DNA of 64,000 nucleotides from Eubacteriales Family XIII. Incertae Sedis bacterium (lineage in GTDB: Bacteria > Bacillota > Clostridia > Peptostreptococcales > Anaerovoracaceae). Position 1 is the stretch's first letter. Every line of letters begins with the position of its first letter. Below, one piece after another: positions 29,821-39,258 of this stretch. The notes beneath the pieces are model-generated. The model saw nothing but the letters and a program-made list of their open reading frames with translations. It ran no database searches and had not been told where the DNA came from. The position numbers were made by a program, and so were the translations under genes. The stretch is from the NCBI GenBank assembly GCA_031272485.1, contig JAISTV010000001.1, forward strand, positions 1-64,000. The letters run 5' to 3'.

Positions 29821-30618
29821 ATGCAACGTACCGAAAGCAACGACCGCGTGGCGGTCCTCATAGACGCCGAGAATCTGTCGAGCGACTATATCGACGAGAT
29901 TCTGAATGAGGCGGCTACTTTCGGGCGGCTGACCATCAAGCGGATTTACGGCGACTTTACCAAGCAGATAAAGCAGGGCGACTCGCTGCTGCTGCAGGGC
30001 TGGGTGGACGTGGCCGTGGACCACTCGCTGAATCTCATCCAGCAGAACAGCTACACGCGCAAGAAGAACTCTTCGGATTCCGTGCTGATTATAGACGCCA
30101 TGGATATCATGTACGGCGGCAATGTAGATGCTTTCTGCATAGTAAGCAACGACAGCGATTTTACCAGGCTGGCTATGCGGATAGCCGAGACGGGGATGGA
30201 AGTAATCGGCATGGGCACCAAGGACATGGCGGGTTCGTTCAAGAACGCGTGTACGGTCTACCGGGAGCTCGTGGGCGAGAAGGAGGCGCCGGCGCCCAAG
30301 CGGCAGACGGAAGCGGGTGCGGAGCGTACCATGACGCCCAGAAGCAGCCGGGACCGGCAGCCGAAGCGCCGCGTGATTCAGGCCATCCGTACGGCCATAG
30401 ACAGCTTCGATACGGACAATTCGGGCTGGGTGCGCATAAGCCGGATCGGGCAGTTCCTCAACAACCGCTACCCGGACTTCGACCCGCGTAAGTGGGGCGC
30501 CAAGACCAGCAAACTATTGGATTTTCTCATGCAATTAGACGAGTTTGAGGTGCGCAACCGGAAGGTCAATACGCCGGAAGCGCCGGATTACTGGATACGC
30601 ATAAAGAAGGGAAATTGA
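29821..30618 (+). CDS. NYN-domain (LabA/PIN-like) protein with C-terminal OST-HTH-like domain
   Basis: RVAVLIDAENLSSDYIDEIL, DAMDIMYGGNVDAFCIVSNDSDFTRLAMRIAETGMEVIGMG; C-terminal GWVRISRIGQFLNNRYPDFDPRKWGAKTSKLLDFL. Confidence 0.87.
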   Translation: MQRTESNDRVAVLIDAENLSSDYIDEILNEAATFGRLTIKRIYGDFTKQIKQGDSLLLQGWVDVAVDHSLNLIQQNSYTRKKNSSDSVLIIDAMDIMYGGNVDAFCIVSNDSDFTRLAMRIAETGMEVIGMGTKDMAGSFKNACTVYRELVGEKEAPAPKRQTEAGAERTMTPRSSRDRQPKRRVIQAIRTAIDSFDTDNSGWVRISRIGQFLNNRYPDFDPRKWGAKTSKLLDFLMQLDEFEVRNRKVNTPEAPDYWIRIKKGN

Positions 30619-30619
30619 C

Positions 30620-30892
30620 ATGCCATTATTCGCATTGGGCGCTGTCGTACTGATTGCGACGCTGCTGCTGATAGCCATATCGAACGGAAAGGGCGCTGCC
30701 TTTTTCAGCAAACCCAAGTCCACGCAGGGAGGACACGGTGCGCAGCGGCCTTCGAACGTGCAGTACGAGAAGTCGGAAGACGGCAAGATCGTGTATATTT
30801 TCCGCGACAAGAGCAAGGACGCGGAGGCGGAGGTGGCGCCGGAGGACGGCGACAAGCCCGACCCTGCGCCGGATCAGGGGGCGGAGGAATAG
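30620..30892 (+). CDS. Small single-TM protein
   Basis: N-terminal TM then charged tail; tight operon spacing with NYN and rmuC genes. Confidence 0.6.
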   Translation: MPLFALGAVVLIATLLLIAISNGKGAAFFSKPKSTQGGHGAQRPSNVQYEKSEDGKIVYIFRDKSKDAEAEVAPEDGDKPDPAPDQGAEE

Positions 30893-30907
30893 GAACGAAG
30901 TGAGGAG

Positions 30908-32278
30908 ATGAACGGATACTTTGTGGAAATCATACTGATTGTTCTCGCGCTCGCGGCAGCCATTATAGCTGCCGTTGCTTCTTTTGCATCCAAGTCGGAG
31001 GCGGTGCGGATGCGGCGGGAGCAGGCGGCGGCGGCCGAGCGCGCCATGACGGCGGACAAGGCGGAGCTGGAGCGGCTTCTCATGGAGTCGCGCTACGAGA
31101 CGGTAGAGGGCACGGGCCAGCGCGTGGCGAGTCTGCGCGAAGAGATGCAGGCGGGCAACGGTGCCATTCGCGAGACGATATCCGTAAACGAGGCGGAGGC
31201 GCGCAAGGAGATGGCGGCGCAGATTACGGCGCTGCGCACGGAGCTGGGAACCCGGCTTTCCGAGCAGGCCACGCAGAGCGAGCAGAAGCTGGAGAACATC
31301 CGTACGACCATGGAGACGCGGATTCGCGCCATGCAGGACGACAACGCCAAGCAGCTGGACCAGATGCGCGCCACGGTGGACGAGAAGCTGCAAAAGACGC
31401 TGAACGAGCGGATTACGCAGTCGTTTCAGCTTGTCACGGAGCAGCTGGATCTGGTCTCCAAGGGGCTGGGCGAAATGCAGACGCTGGCCTCCGGCGTGGG
31501 CGACCTTAAGAAGGTCTTATCTAATGTTAAGAACCGCGGGATTCTGGGCGAGTATCAGCTCGGGGCCATCCTCGCGGAGATACTCTCGCCGGAGCAGTAC
31601 GAAGAGAATATTCCGACGATCAAGGGCAGTGCGGAGCGCGTGGAGTTTGCCATACGCCTGCCGGGTGACGGGACAGAGACCATCTACCTTCCCATTGACG
31701 CCAAGTTCCCGGCGGATGCCTACAGCCGGCTGGTGGACGCTTACGAGGCGGGCGACACGGCGGAGATAGACGCGGCGGGCAAGCAGCTGGATTCCATGAT
31801 CAAGCAGAGCGGCAAGGCCATTCACGACAAGTACGTGCAGCCGCCGGAGACCACGGACTTCGCCATTATGTTCCTGCCGTTTGAGGGGCTGTACGCGGAG
31901 GTGGTGCGGCGCGGCATGGTGGAGGAGCTGCAGCGGCTGTACAAGGTGAACATAGCCGGGCCCACGACCATGGCGGCGCTACTTAACAGCCTGCAGATGG
32001 GCTTTAAGACGCTGGCCATCCAGAAGCGCTCGAGCGAGGTCTGGGGGGTGCTGGCCGGGGTCAAGTCGGAGTTCGAGAACTTCGAGAACGTGCTCAAGAA
32101 GGCGCAGCAGCGGATAGAGCAGACGAACGACGAGCTGGAGAAGCTCGTGGGCGTGCGGACGCGCGCCATAAACCGCAAGCTGAAGGGCGTGGCGTCGCTG
32201 GAGGCGCCGGACGCGGAAGGCGAGACGATACAGGAAGTGCTTTCGCTCGCGGCAGGGGACGAGGACGAGGACGCTTGA
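30908..32278 (+). CDS. rmuC: DNA recombination protein RmuC
   Basis: N-terminal TM, long coiled coil, VKNRGILGEYQLGAILAEILSPEQYEEN, LPIDAKFPADAYSRL. Confidence 0.93.
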   Translation: MNGYFVEIILIVLALAAAIIAAVASFASKSEAVRMRREQAAAAERAMTADKAELERLLMESRYETVEGTGQRVASLREEMQAGNGAIRETISVNEAEARKEMAAQITALRTELGTRLSEQATQSEQKLENIRTTMETRIRAMQDDNAKQLDQMRATVDEKLQKTLNERITQSFQLVTEQLDLVSKGLGEMQTLASGVGDLKKVLSNVKNRGILGEYQLGAILAEILSPEQYEENIPTIKGSAERVEFAIRLPGDGTETIYLPIDAKFPADAYSRLVDAYEAGDTAEIDAAGKQLDSMIKQSGKAIHDKYVQPPETTDFAIMFLPFEGLYAEVVRRGMVEELQRLYKVNIAGPTTMAALLNSLQMGFKTLAIQKRSSEVWGVLAGVKSEFENFENVLKKAQQRIEQTNDELEKLVGVRTRAINRKLKGVASLEAPDAEGETIQEVLSLAAGDEDEDA

Positions 32279-32282
32279 GTTT

Positions 32283-33062
32283 ATGGGCAGAATCTGGGCT
32301 ATAGGGGACCTGCACCTCTCCTTTTCCTCGGAGAAACCCATGTGGGTGTTCGGGGACATCTGGAAGGACCACGACGAAAAGATAAAGGAAAGCTGCGAGA
32401 AGTGCGTGGGCGCGGAGGACGTGCTGCTGATTTTGGGCGACATTTCGTGGGCGCTTAAGACGGCGGACGCGGACGCGGATCTCACATGGGTTTCGGCGCT
32501 GCCGGGGCGCAAGGTGCTGCTGCGCGGGAACCACGATTTATGGTGGACGAGCGTGAGCAAGCTGCGGGCGCGCTACCCGGGGCTTTCCTTCTTGCAGAAC
32601 GACTGTTTGCTCGTGGGGAACGCCGGCGAGGCCGCGGACGCGAGCGACGAGGCTGCGGACGCGAGCGGCGAGGCTGCGGGTGCTGTGGACGCGGATGCGC
32701 GCGTGGTGCTCTGCGGGTCGCGCGGGTGGGTGCTTCCCAACGACCAGAACTACGCGCCCGAAACGGACGAGAAGATTTACCTCCGCGAGCTGGCGCGCAT
32801 GAAGCTCTCGCTTCAGGCGGCGCGGCGGACGGGCGCCGGCCGCATAATCGTCTGCATCCATTTCCCGCCCGCGGTAAACGGCGCCAGGTCCGGCTTTACC
32901 GACCTCTTCGAAGAATACGGCGTAAGCAAGGTGGTCTACGGCCACCTCCACGGAAAGGACGCCTGGAAGAAGGGCATCAAGGGCACCCTGAACGGCGTAG
33001 AGTACATCCTCGCCGCCGCAGACTACACAAACTTCACCCCCATCTTGGTAACAACGTACTAA
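32283..33062 (+). CDS. Metallophosphoesterase
   Basis: IGDLHLSFS, LLILGDISWAL, LLRGNHDLWW, VYGHLHG. Confidence 0.92.
   Translation: MGRIWAIGDLHLSFSSEKPMWVFGDIWKDHDEKIKESCEKCVGAEDVLLILGDISWALKTADADADLTWVSALPGRKVLLRGNHDLWWTSVSKLRARYPGLSFLQNDCLLVGNAGEAADASDEAADASGEAAGAVDADARVVLCGSRGWVLPNDQNYAPETDEKIYLRELARMKLSLQAARRTGAGRIIVCIHFPPAVNGARSGFTDLFEEYGVSKVVYGHLHGKDAWKKGIKGTLNGVEYILAAADYTNFTPILVTTY
32628..32684 (+). repeat. 21-bp in-frame tandem repeat (about 2.7 units) encoding EAADAS(D/G)
   Basis: GAGGCCGCGGACGCGAGCGAC / GAGGCTGCGGACGCGAGCGGC / GAGGCTGCGGGTGCT. Confidence 0.85.
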
Positions 33063-33192
33063 AGAAAAATGTATTGACTTTTCGCGTTTTCGGGTATAAT
33101 AGATGTAACTACTTGCGTATCAGTGCGCTGCGCGCCGCATCGGGCGGCGGGGGCGCTTTCCAAGGGGGCATACGTAAGACGGGGGGAATGCG

Positions 33193-36100
33193 ATGAAACG
33201 GATTCGCACCTTATTCTCTTTGATACTTGTCCTTTCCATCTGTTTTGTGATGCAATCGGATTCGTTTGTTTATGCCGAGGTGAAGGCGGCGGAAGCAGCG
33301 GACCCTGCGCGTATTGAGAGCTACAAGGATATCCCGGGGATTACCGACGAACAGATAGCGGCGATAGAAAAAGTGCTGGCGGAACACAGTTCGTTCCGCT
33401 ACGGTATTCGTTTAAGCTCGGAGTGCTTCGTTCAGGAGGACGGCAGCTTAGGCGGGTTTGCGGTGCTGTTCTGCGAACGCCTCTCGGAGCTATTCGGCAC
33501 GAAGTTCGTTCCGGAAATCCGGCCCTGGCCGGAACTGGGCGACGAGGTCCTGAGCGGCGAGGTGGACTTTTCCGGTGACTACCGGCCTGCCGCGGATGTG
33601 GAAGGGATTTTCAAGACCCAGACCATAGTGGAGCGGTCTGTAAAGACGGCCCGGCTTACAGACGCCGCGCCCATCGAGAACATTGCCGCCACAAGACCGG
33701 TGAAGTTCGGGTTCCTGTACGGGAGCATTTCGAAGGACCTGATATCCGGCACCATGACGGGCACGAATTACGAAGTGGTGAACGTGAAGGATAACGTGGA
33801 GGCGGAGCAGAAGCTACGGAGCGGGGAGATAGACCTGTTCGTGGCGGACAGCAGCATAGTCTCGCCGCTCATGGTCAAGGACGGGATTACGGTGAGCAAC
33901 TACACGCCGCTCACGTATAAGCGGATTTCCGTGACCACCTCCATAGAGGAATACCAGCCGATTCTGGAGGCGATAGATCTGTATCTGGACGGGGGCGGGT
34001 TCTCCGAGCTGAGCGAACTTTACACGGATGGGTACGCGGCGTTCTGCCGCGCGGCGTTTTTATCCAGCCTCACCGAGGAGGAGCGCGACTGGCTCGACAC
34101 GCGGATTATCGGCGGGGTTTCCGTGAAGCTGGCCATTTCACCGTCCAACTATCCGGTGAATTTCTACAACGCCAAGGAGGAGGCGTGGGACGGGATAGCC
34201 ATAGATGTGCTGGAGGAGATTCAGGCCATCTGCGGGCTGGACTTTGAGATAGTGAACACGCCGGACGAGGGCTGGTCGGTGGTCTTTAAGATGCTGGAGG
34301 ACGGCGAGGCGGACATGGTGGCGGAGCTGATTCACACGGACGAGCGCGCGGGGCGGTTCCTGTTCGGCGAGTCTTTCGCGGAAGACCAGTACGTGCTTAT
34401 CTCGCGCGTGGACACGCCGTCTATCTCCGTGAACCAGGTGCTTTACGCGCGCGTGGGCTTGGTGCCCGACACGGCCTACACGGAGATGTTCCACACTTGG
34501 TTCCCCGACAATGACAATACGGTGGAGTACCCCGATATGTATGCCGCCTTTGACGGACTGGAGGCGGGTGAAATAGAGTGCATCATGGCCACGGAGAACC
34601 GCCTGCTCGCGGTGACCAACTACATGGAGCAGTCGGGGTTCAAGGTGAATCTGGTGTTCGAGCACGCGTCCAATTCGCAGTACGGCTATAACCTGAGCCA
34701 GGGGACGCTGAAGAGCGTCATAGGCAAGGCGCAGCGGCTTGTGGACACGGAGAGCATTTCGAATTTTTGGATGCACATGACGTATGACTACGAGAAGACC
34801 ATAGCCAAGGACCACGCGCGGTACATGCTGATCGTGTCGATTCTGCTGGGCGTGGTCATCCTGCTCTTGGTGATTCAGCTGGCGCTGAAAAGGACGCGCG
34901 AAGTGAAGCTGGAGGCGTTGGTGGGAGAGCGGACGAGCGAGCTGGAGGCAGCCTCCACGGCGAAGAGCGACTTTCTGGCGAACATGAGCCACGAGATGCG
35001 GACGCCTCTGAATGCCGTCATTGGCCTCACGGAGCTTACGATAAACGAGAACGAGGATAACACGGCGCTGCCGGTGGACGTGCGGACGAACCTCCAGAAA
35101 ATCTACGGATCGGGGGTGGCGCTGCTGGCGCTCGTAAACGACCTTCTGGACCTGTCGAAGATAGAGTCCGGGAAGTTCGAGCTGGTGCCGGCGGCGTATG
35201 ACATACCGAGCATGATTAACGACACGGTGACGTTCAACATTATGCGCATAAACGGCAAGCCCATAGAGTTCAAACTCGAGGTGGACGGCGGCCTGCCGGG
35301 CAAGCTGTTCGGCGACGAGCTGCGGATTAAGCAGGTGTTTAACAACCTGCTCTCGAACGCGTTTAAGTACACCAAGGAGGGCACGGTGACGTGGCGCATT
35401 TCGTGCGAGCCGGCCGGCGAAGGGTTTGTGCGGCTGAAGAGCGAGGTGGCGGACACGGGCATAGGCATCCGCGAGGAGGACCTGCCCAAGCTCTTCGGCG
35501 AGTACAGCCAGGTGGACACCAAGGCGAACCGCGCCATAGAGGGGACGGGCCTGGGGCTCGCGATTACCAAGAACATGGTGGCGCTTATGGGCGGCGCGGT
35601 GGAGGTGAAGAGCGTGTACGGCGAGGGCAGCACGTTCTCGTTCTCCATATTACAGAAGGTCGTGGATCCGGCGCCCATAGGGGCGGCTACGGCGCAGAGC
35701 CTGGCGGCGTTCAAGCACAGCGATACGAAGCTCGACCGGCGCAAGAAGCTCGAGCGGGTGGACCTCTCCCGCGCCTCGGTGCTGGTGGTGGACGACGTGC
35801 AGACGAATCTGGATGTGGCGCGCGGGCTGCTTAAGCCCTACAAACTGCATATAGACACGGTCATGAGCGGCGAGGCTTCCATCCGCGCGATTCGCGAGGG
35901 CAGCCCGCGCTACGACGCGGTGTTCATGGATCACATGATGCCGGAGATGGACGGCGTGGAGGCGGTGCGGATTATCCGGCACGAGATTGACTCGGACTAC
36001 GCGCGCGAGGTGCCCATTATCGCGCTCACCGCGAACGCCATTGTCGGCAATGAAGAGCTGTTCCTCGCGAACGGCTTCTCGGACTATCTCTCCAAGCCCA

Positions 36101-36888
36101 TAGATATTCTGGAGCTGGATAAGGTGCTGCGCCGCTGGATTCCGGCCGGCGAAGATGCTGTAAAGGGAAACACCGGGCAGAAGGGCGCCGCGGTATCCGC
36201 TACGGATGCGGCGCCCGCTGCGGATGCTGCGGATGCGGCGGACGCGGCGGGCGCACAGGAAGAGACGGCGGGCGGGCCAGAGGGCGCTGCGGCCGCTGCC
36301 GAAACCGCAAGCGTCCCCGCTTCTTCCCCGGTCTATGGCGTGGATCTGGAGGAAGGGCTTGCGCGCTTCGGCTACGACGCGGAGTCCTATTACGAGGTGC
36401 TCGGTTCCTACGCGCGCAACACGGCTTCAGCGCTCAAACACATCCGTCAGGTGCCTGCCGGCGATTTATCCGGCTACGCGATAACCGTTCACGGGCTGAA
36501 GGGCGCCAGCCGTTCCATTGGCGCAAATAAGCTCGGGGATATGGCGGAGGCGCTGGAGCACGCAGCCAAGGCGGGCGAGAACGTGTTCGTGGTCAAGCAG
36601 ACGCTGCCGTTCGTGGAGGAGGCGGAGAAGACCGTGGCCTCGCTGAACAAGCTGCTGGCGGGGCGGGCGCAGGAGCAGGCGGCGGAAAAGCCGTGCCTGC
36701 AGACGCTCAATCCGTTCCTCGTGGAGCGCATCCGCAAGGCGTGCAAGGCGTACGACATAGACGAGGCGGAGGCGGCGGTCAGGGAGCTCGGCCAGTATAC
36801 CTACGAACAAAAAGGCGACCTGCCGGAGCAGATCGCGGATTGTCTGGCCGTGAGTGATTTTAACGGCGTGCTCAAGCTACTGGAGTAG
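33193..36888 (+). CDS. Hybrid sensor histidine kinase: signal peptide, tandem SBP_bac_3-like domains, HisKA-HATPase, REC, Hpt
   Basis: NMSHEMRTPLNAVIGL H-box; GTGLGLAITKNMVALMGG; REC VLVVDDVQTNLDVARGLL..FMDHMMPEMDG; Hpt VHGLKGASRSIGANKLGDMAEALE; Ala-rich linker. Confidence 0.92.
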   Translation: MKRIRTLFSLILVLSICFVMQSDSFVYAEVKAAEAADPARIESYKDIPGITDEQIAAIEKVLAEHSSFRYGIRLSSECFVQEDGSLGGFAVLFCERLSELFGTKFVPEIRPWPELGDEVLSGEVDFSGDYRPAADVEGIFKTQTIVERSVKTARLTDAAPIENIAATRPVKFGFLYGSISKDLISGTMTGTNYEVVNVKDNVEAEQKLRSGEIDLFVADSSIVSPLMVKDGITVSNYTPLTYKRISVTTSIEEYQPILEAIDLYLDGGGFSELSELYTDGYAAFCRAAFLSSLTEEERDWLDTRIIGGVSVKLAISPSNYPVNFYNAKEEAWDGIAIDVLEEIQAICGLDFEIVNTPDEGWSVVFKMLEDGEADMVAELIHTDERAGRFLFGESFAEDQYVLISRVDTPSISVNQVLYARVGLVPDTAYTEMFHTWFPDNDNTVEYPDMYAAFDGLEAGEIECIMATENRLLAVTNYMEQSGFKVNLVFEHASNSQYGYNLSQGTLKSVIGKAQRLVDTESISNFWMHMTYDYEKTIAKDHARYMLIVSILLGVVILLLVIQLALKRTREVKLEALVGERTSELEAASTAKSDFLANMSHEMRTPLNAVIGLTELTINENEDNTALPVDVRTNLQKIYGSGVALLALVNDLLDLSKIESGKFELVPAAYDIPSMINDTVTFNIMRINGKPIEFKLEVDGGLPGKLFGDELRIKQVFNNLLSNAFKYTKEGTVTWRISCEPAGEGFVRLKSEVADTGIGIREEDLPKLFGEYSQVDTKANRAIEGTGLGLAITKNMVALMGGAVEVKSVYGEGSTFSFSILQKVVDPAPIGAATAQSLAAFKHSDTKLDRRKKLERVDLSRASVLVVDDVQTNLDVARGLLKPYKLHIDTVMSGEASIRAIREGSPRYDAVFMDHMMPEMDGVEAVRIIRHEIDSDYAREVPIIALTANAIVGNEELFLANGFSDYLSKPIDILELDKVLRRWIPAGEDAVKGNTGQKGAAVSATDAAPAADAADAADAAGAQEETAGGPEGAAAAAETASVPASSPVYGVDLEEGLARFGYDAESYYEVLGSYARNTASALKHIRQVPAGDLSGYAITVHGLKGASRSIGANKLGDMAEALEHAAKAGENVFVVKQTLPFVEEAEKTVASLNKLLAGRAQEQAAEKPCLQTLNPFLVERIRKACKAYDIDEAEAAVRELGQYTYEQKGDLPEQIADCLAVSDFNGVLKLLE

Positions 36889-36897
36889 CGGCGCCGC

Positions 36898-38067
36898 TCA
36901 GAGGATTTCTCCCAGAAACGAAACGCCGTGCGCGGTGGCGGGGACGCCGAGGTAGTCCGCCACGGACGCGCCTATGTCGGCGAAGGAGGTGCGTGTGCCC
37001 AGGTCTTTTGCGGGGCGCACGTTTTTTCCGTATAAGGCAAGCGGGATGTACTCGCGCGTGTGGTCAAAGCCGCTGTGGATGGGGTCGTTGCCGTGGTCGG
37101 CGGTGAGCAGCAGGATGTCGTCCGGGCGCAGGGCCGCTTGAATCTCCGGCAGGGCGGCGTCAAACTCCTCTATGGCCTTTGCGTAGCCCGCCGGGTCGCG
37201 GCGGTGGCCGTATTTCGAGTCGAAGTCCACGAGGTTCGTAAAGATAAGGGAGGCGCCGTCCTTCTTCATCTCTTCTATGGTCACGCGGATGCCGTGGGCG
37301 TTATCCTCCGTGTGGATGGACGTGCCGGTGCCGCAGCCGGAAAAGATGTCGTGAATCTTGCCTATGGAAGTAACGCCGCGGTCCGCCTCCGTGAGGATGT
37401 CGAGCAGGGTCTTTTCGGGCGGCGGGACGGAGTAGTCGCGCCGGTCGGAGGTGCGCACGCGCCTGCCGCCTTCTATTATATAGGGGCGGGCTATGACGCG
37501 GCCCACCTGGATGGGGCCGGTTAAGAGCGCGCGGGCCGTCTCACAGAATTCATAGAGCTGCGCGAGGGGAATCACGTCAGTGCACGCCGCGATCTGAAAC
37601 ACGGAGTCGTGGCTGGTGTAGACTATGGGCTTGCCGGTGGCCTCGTGCTCCGGGCCGAGGTCTTCTATAATTACGGTGCCGGAGGCGGGGTAGTTTCCCA
37701 GTACCTCGCGGCCGATTTCCTTCTCGAACCGGCGGATGAAGTCCTCCGGGAAGTGTTCGAAGGTGAGGAAGGGTACGTCGGTCTGAAGGCCGGCTATCTC
37801 CCAGTGCCCCGTAATGGTGTCCTTGCCCTTGGATGCCTCGCTGCACCTGCCGAAAGCGCCGGTCGCGGCGGTGGTGCCCAGATTCGCCGCAGCGGTTATG
37901 GCGTCTACATTGGCAAATCCCTGTGCGCGCAGATGCGGGAATTTCATGTCCGGGCAGGACTGCCAGATGTGCCCGAGGGTGTCTGCGCCGGTGTCCCCGT
38001 ATGCGGCGGCGTCCGGCATGGCGCCCACGCCGAGGCTGTCCAAGACTATGAGGATGACGCGCTTCAT
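36898..38067 (-). CDS. deoB: Phosphopentomutase
   Basis: MKRVILIVLDSLGVGAMPDAAAYGDTGADTLGHI; LLTADHGNDP. Confidence 0.96.
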   Translation of the reverse strand: MKRVILIVLDSLGVGAMPDAAAYGDTGADTLGHIWQSCPDMKFPHLRAQGFANVDAITAAANLGTTAATGAFGRCSEASKGKDTITGHWEIAGLQTDVPFLTFEHFPEDFIRRFEKEIGREVLGNYPASGTVIIEDLGPEHEATGKPIVYTSHDSVFQIAACTDVIPLAQLYEFCETARALLTGPIQVGRVIARPYIIEGGRRVRTSDRRDYSVPPPEKTLLDILTEADRGVTSIGKIHDIFSGCGTGTSIHTEDNAHGIRVTIEEMKKDGASLIFTNLVDFDSKYGHRRDPAGYAKAIEEFDAALPEIQAALRPDDILLLTADHGNDPIHSGFDHTREYIPLALYGKNVRPAKDLGTRTSFADIGASVADYLGVPATAHGVSFLGEIL

Positions 38068-39173
38068 TTGAGCTTCTCCGGGTTGAGGCACTTCAGGTCA
38101 TCGGTTACGAACAGGCCGTCCATGCGCACGAGCTCGCCGTCGAAGAAGATCTCCCCGCCGCCGTAGTCCGGGCGCTGGATGTTTACGAGGTCCCAGTGTA
38201 CGGCGGATTTATTGCCGTTGAAGGCGTCCTCGTAGGCGGCGCCGGGCGTCAGGTGGAAGGAACCCGCAATCTTCTCATCGAAGAGCGTGTCCTTCATGGG
38301 GTAGAGGATGTAGGGGTTCACGCCCAGGGCGAACTCGCCGAAGTAGCGCGCCCCCTCGTCGGTGTCGAGCAGCTTGTTAATCCGCGCGGTGTCGTTCGCG
38401 GTGGCGTCCACAATCCGGCCGTTTTTCACGGTAAAGACTATGTTCTCGTAGGTGAAACCCTGCTCCTCGGAGACGGTGTTGTAGGAAATGGTGCCGTTCA
38501 TGGAGTCGCGCACGGGGGCGGTGTAGACCTCGCCGTCGGGGATGTTCTTCTCGCCCGCGCACTTTATGGCGGGAATGTCCTTGATGGAGAAGGTCAGGTC
38601 CGTGCCCGGGCCCGTGATATGCACCTGGTCCGTACGGTTCATGCGCTCGACGAGGGCGTCCATGGCGCGCGACATCTTGCCGTAGTCGAGGTTGCATACG
38701 TCAAAGTAGAAGTCCTCGAACTTTTCGCCGCTCATGCCGGCCAGCTGCGCCATGCTGGGGTTGGGGTAGCGCAGGACCACCCAGTTCGTGTGGTTCACGC
38801 GGTAGTCGAGGGTGGGGCGCATAATGCGGTTGAACAGGTTCATGCGCTCCGAGGGCACGTCGGACAGCTCGGAGGTGTTAGAGCCCGCGCGCACGGCTAT
38901 GTACGCGTCCATGCCCTTCATCTGATACAGGCTGTAGTCGTTCTGGAATTCCGCCTGCCCCTCGGTCATGCCGAGCAGCATCTCGCGGGTTATGCGCGTG
39001 TCGCGCTGCTCCGTGTACGGCAGTCCCCCTGCGGCGTACACGGCCTTGATCACCTGGCGGATGAGCGGCACCGCGCACTCGCCTTCGAAGGAAATGAGGA
39101 CCTTGTCCCCCGGCTTGACCCGGCAAGAATAATTCACCAAGTTTTCAGCTAACTTCACAATTCTATCATCCAT
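38064..39173 (-). CDS. Aminopeptidase, M29 (AmpS/PepS) family
   Basis: KLAENLVNYSCRVKPGDKVLISFEGE; GTDLTFSIKDIPAIKCAGEKNIPDGEVYTAPV; HWDLVNIQRPDYGGGEIFFDGELVRMDGLF. Confidence 0.92.
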   Translation of the reverse strand: MDDRIVKLAENLVNYSCRVKPGDKVLISFEGECAVPLIRQVIKAVYAAGGLPYTEQRDTRITREMLLGMTEGQAEFQNDYSLYQMKGMDAYIAVRAGSNTSELSDVPSERMNLFNRIMRPTLDYRVNHTNWVVLRYPNPSMAQLAGMSGEKFEDFYFDVCNLDYGKMSRAMDALVERMNRTDQVHITGPGTDLTFSIKDIPAIKCAGEKNIPDGEVYTAPVRDSMNGTISYNTVSEEQGFTYENIVFTVKNGRIVDATANDTARINKLLDTDEGARYFGEFALGVNPYILYPMKDTLFDEKIAGSFHLTPGAAYEDAFNGNKSAVHWDLVNIQRPDYGGGEIFFDGELVRMDGLFVTDDLKCLNPEKLK

Positions 39174-39258
39174 TTTCGTTCTCCTTTTGATAGCATACAA
39201 CTAATAATACCATGTTTTTTAGTGGTATGATTTGCCGAATCCCTGTATAATGGGCAAG

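Noticed and set aside
33074-33100. Promoter TTGACT...TATAAT upstream of the hybrid kinase
   Set aside because: Spacer is only 15 bp; plausible but too weak to list as a supported feature.
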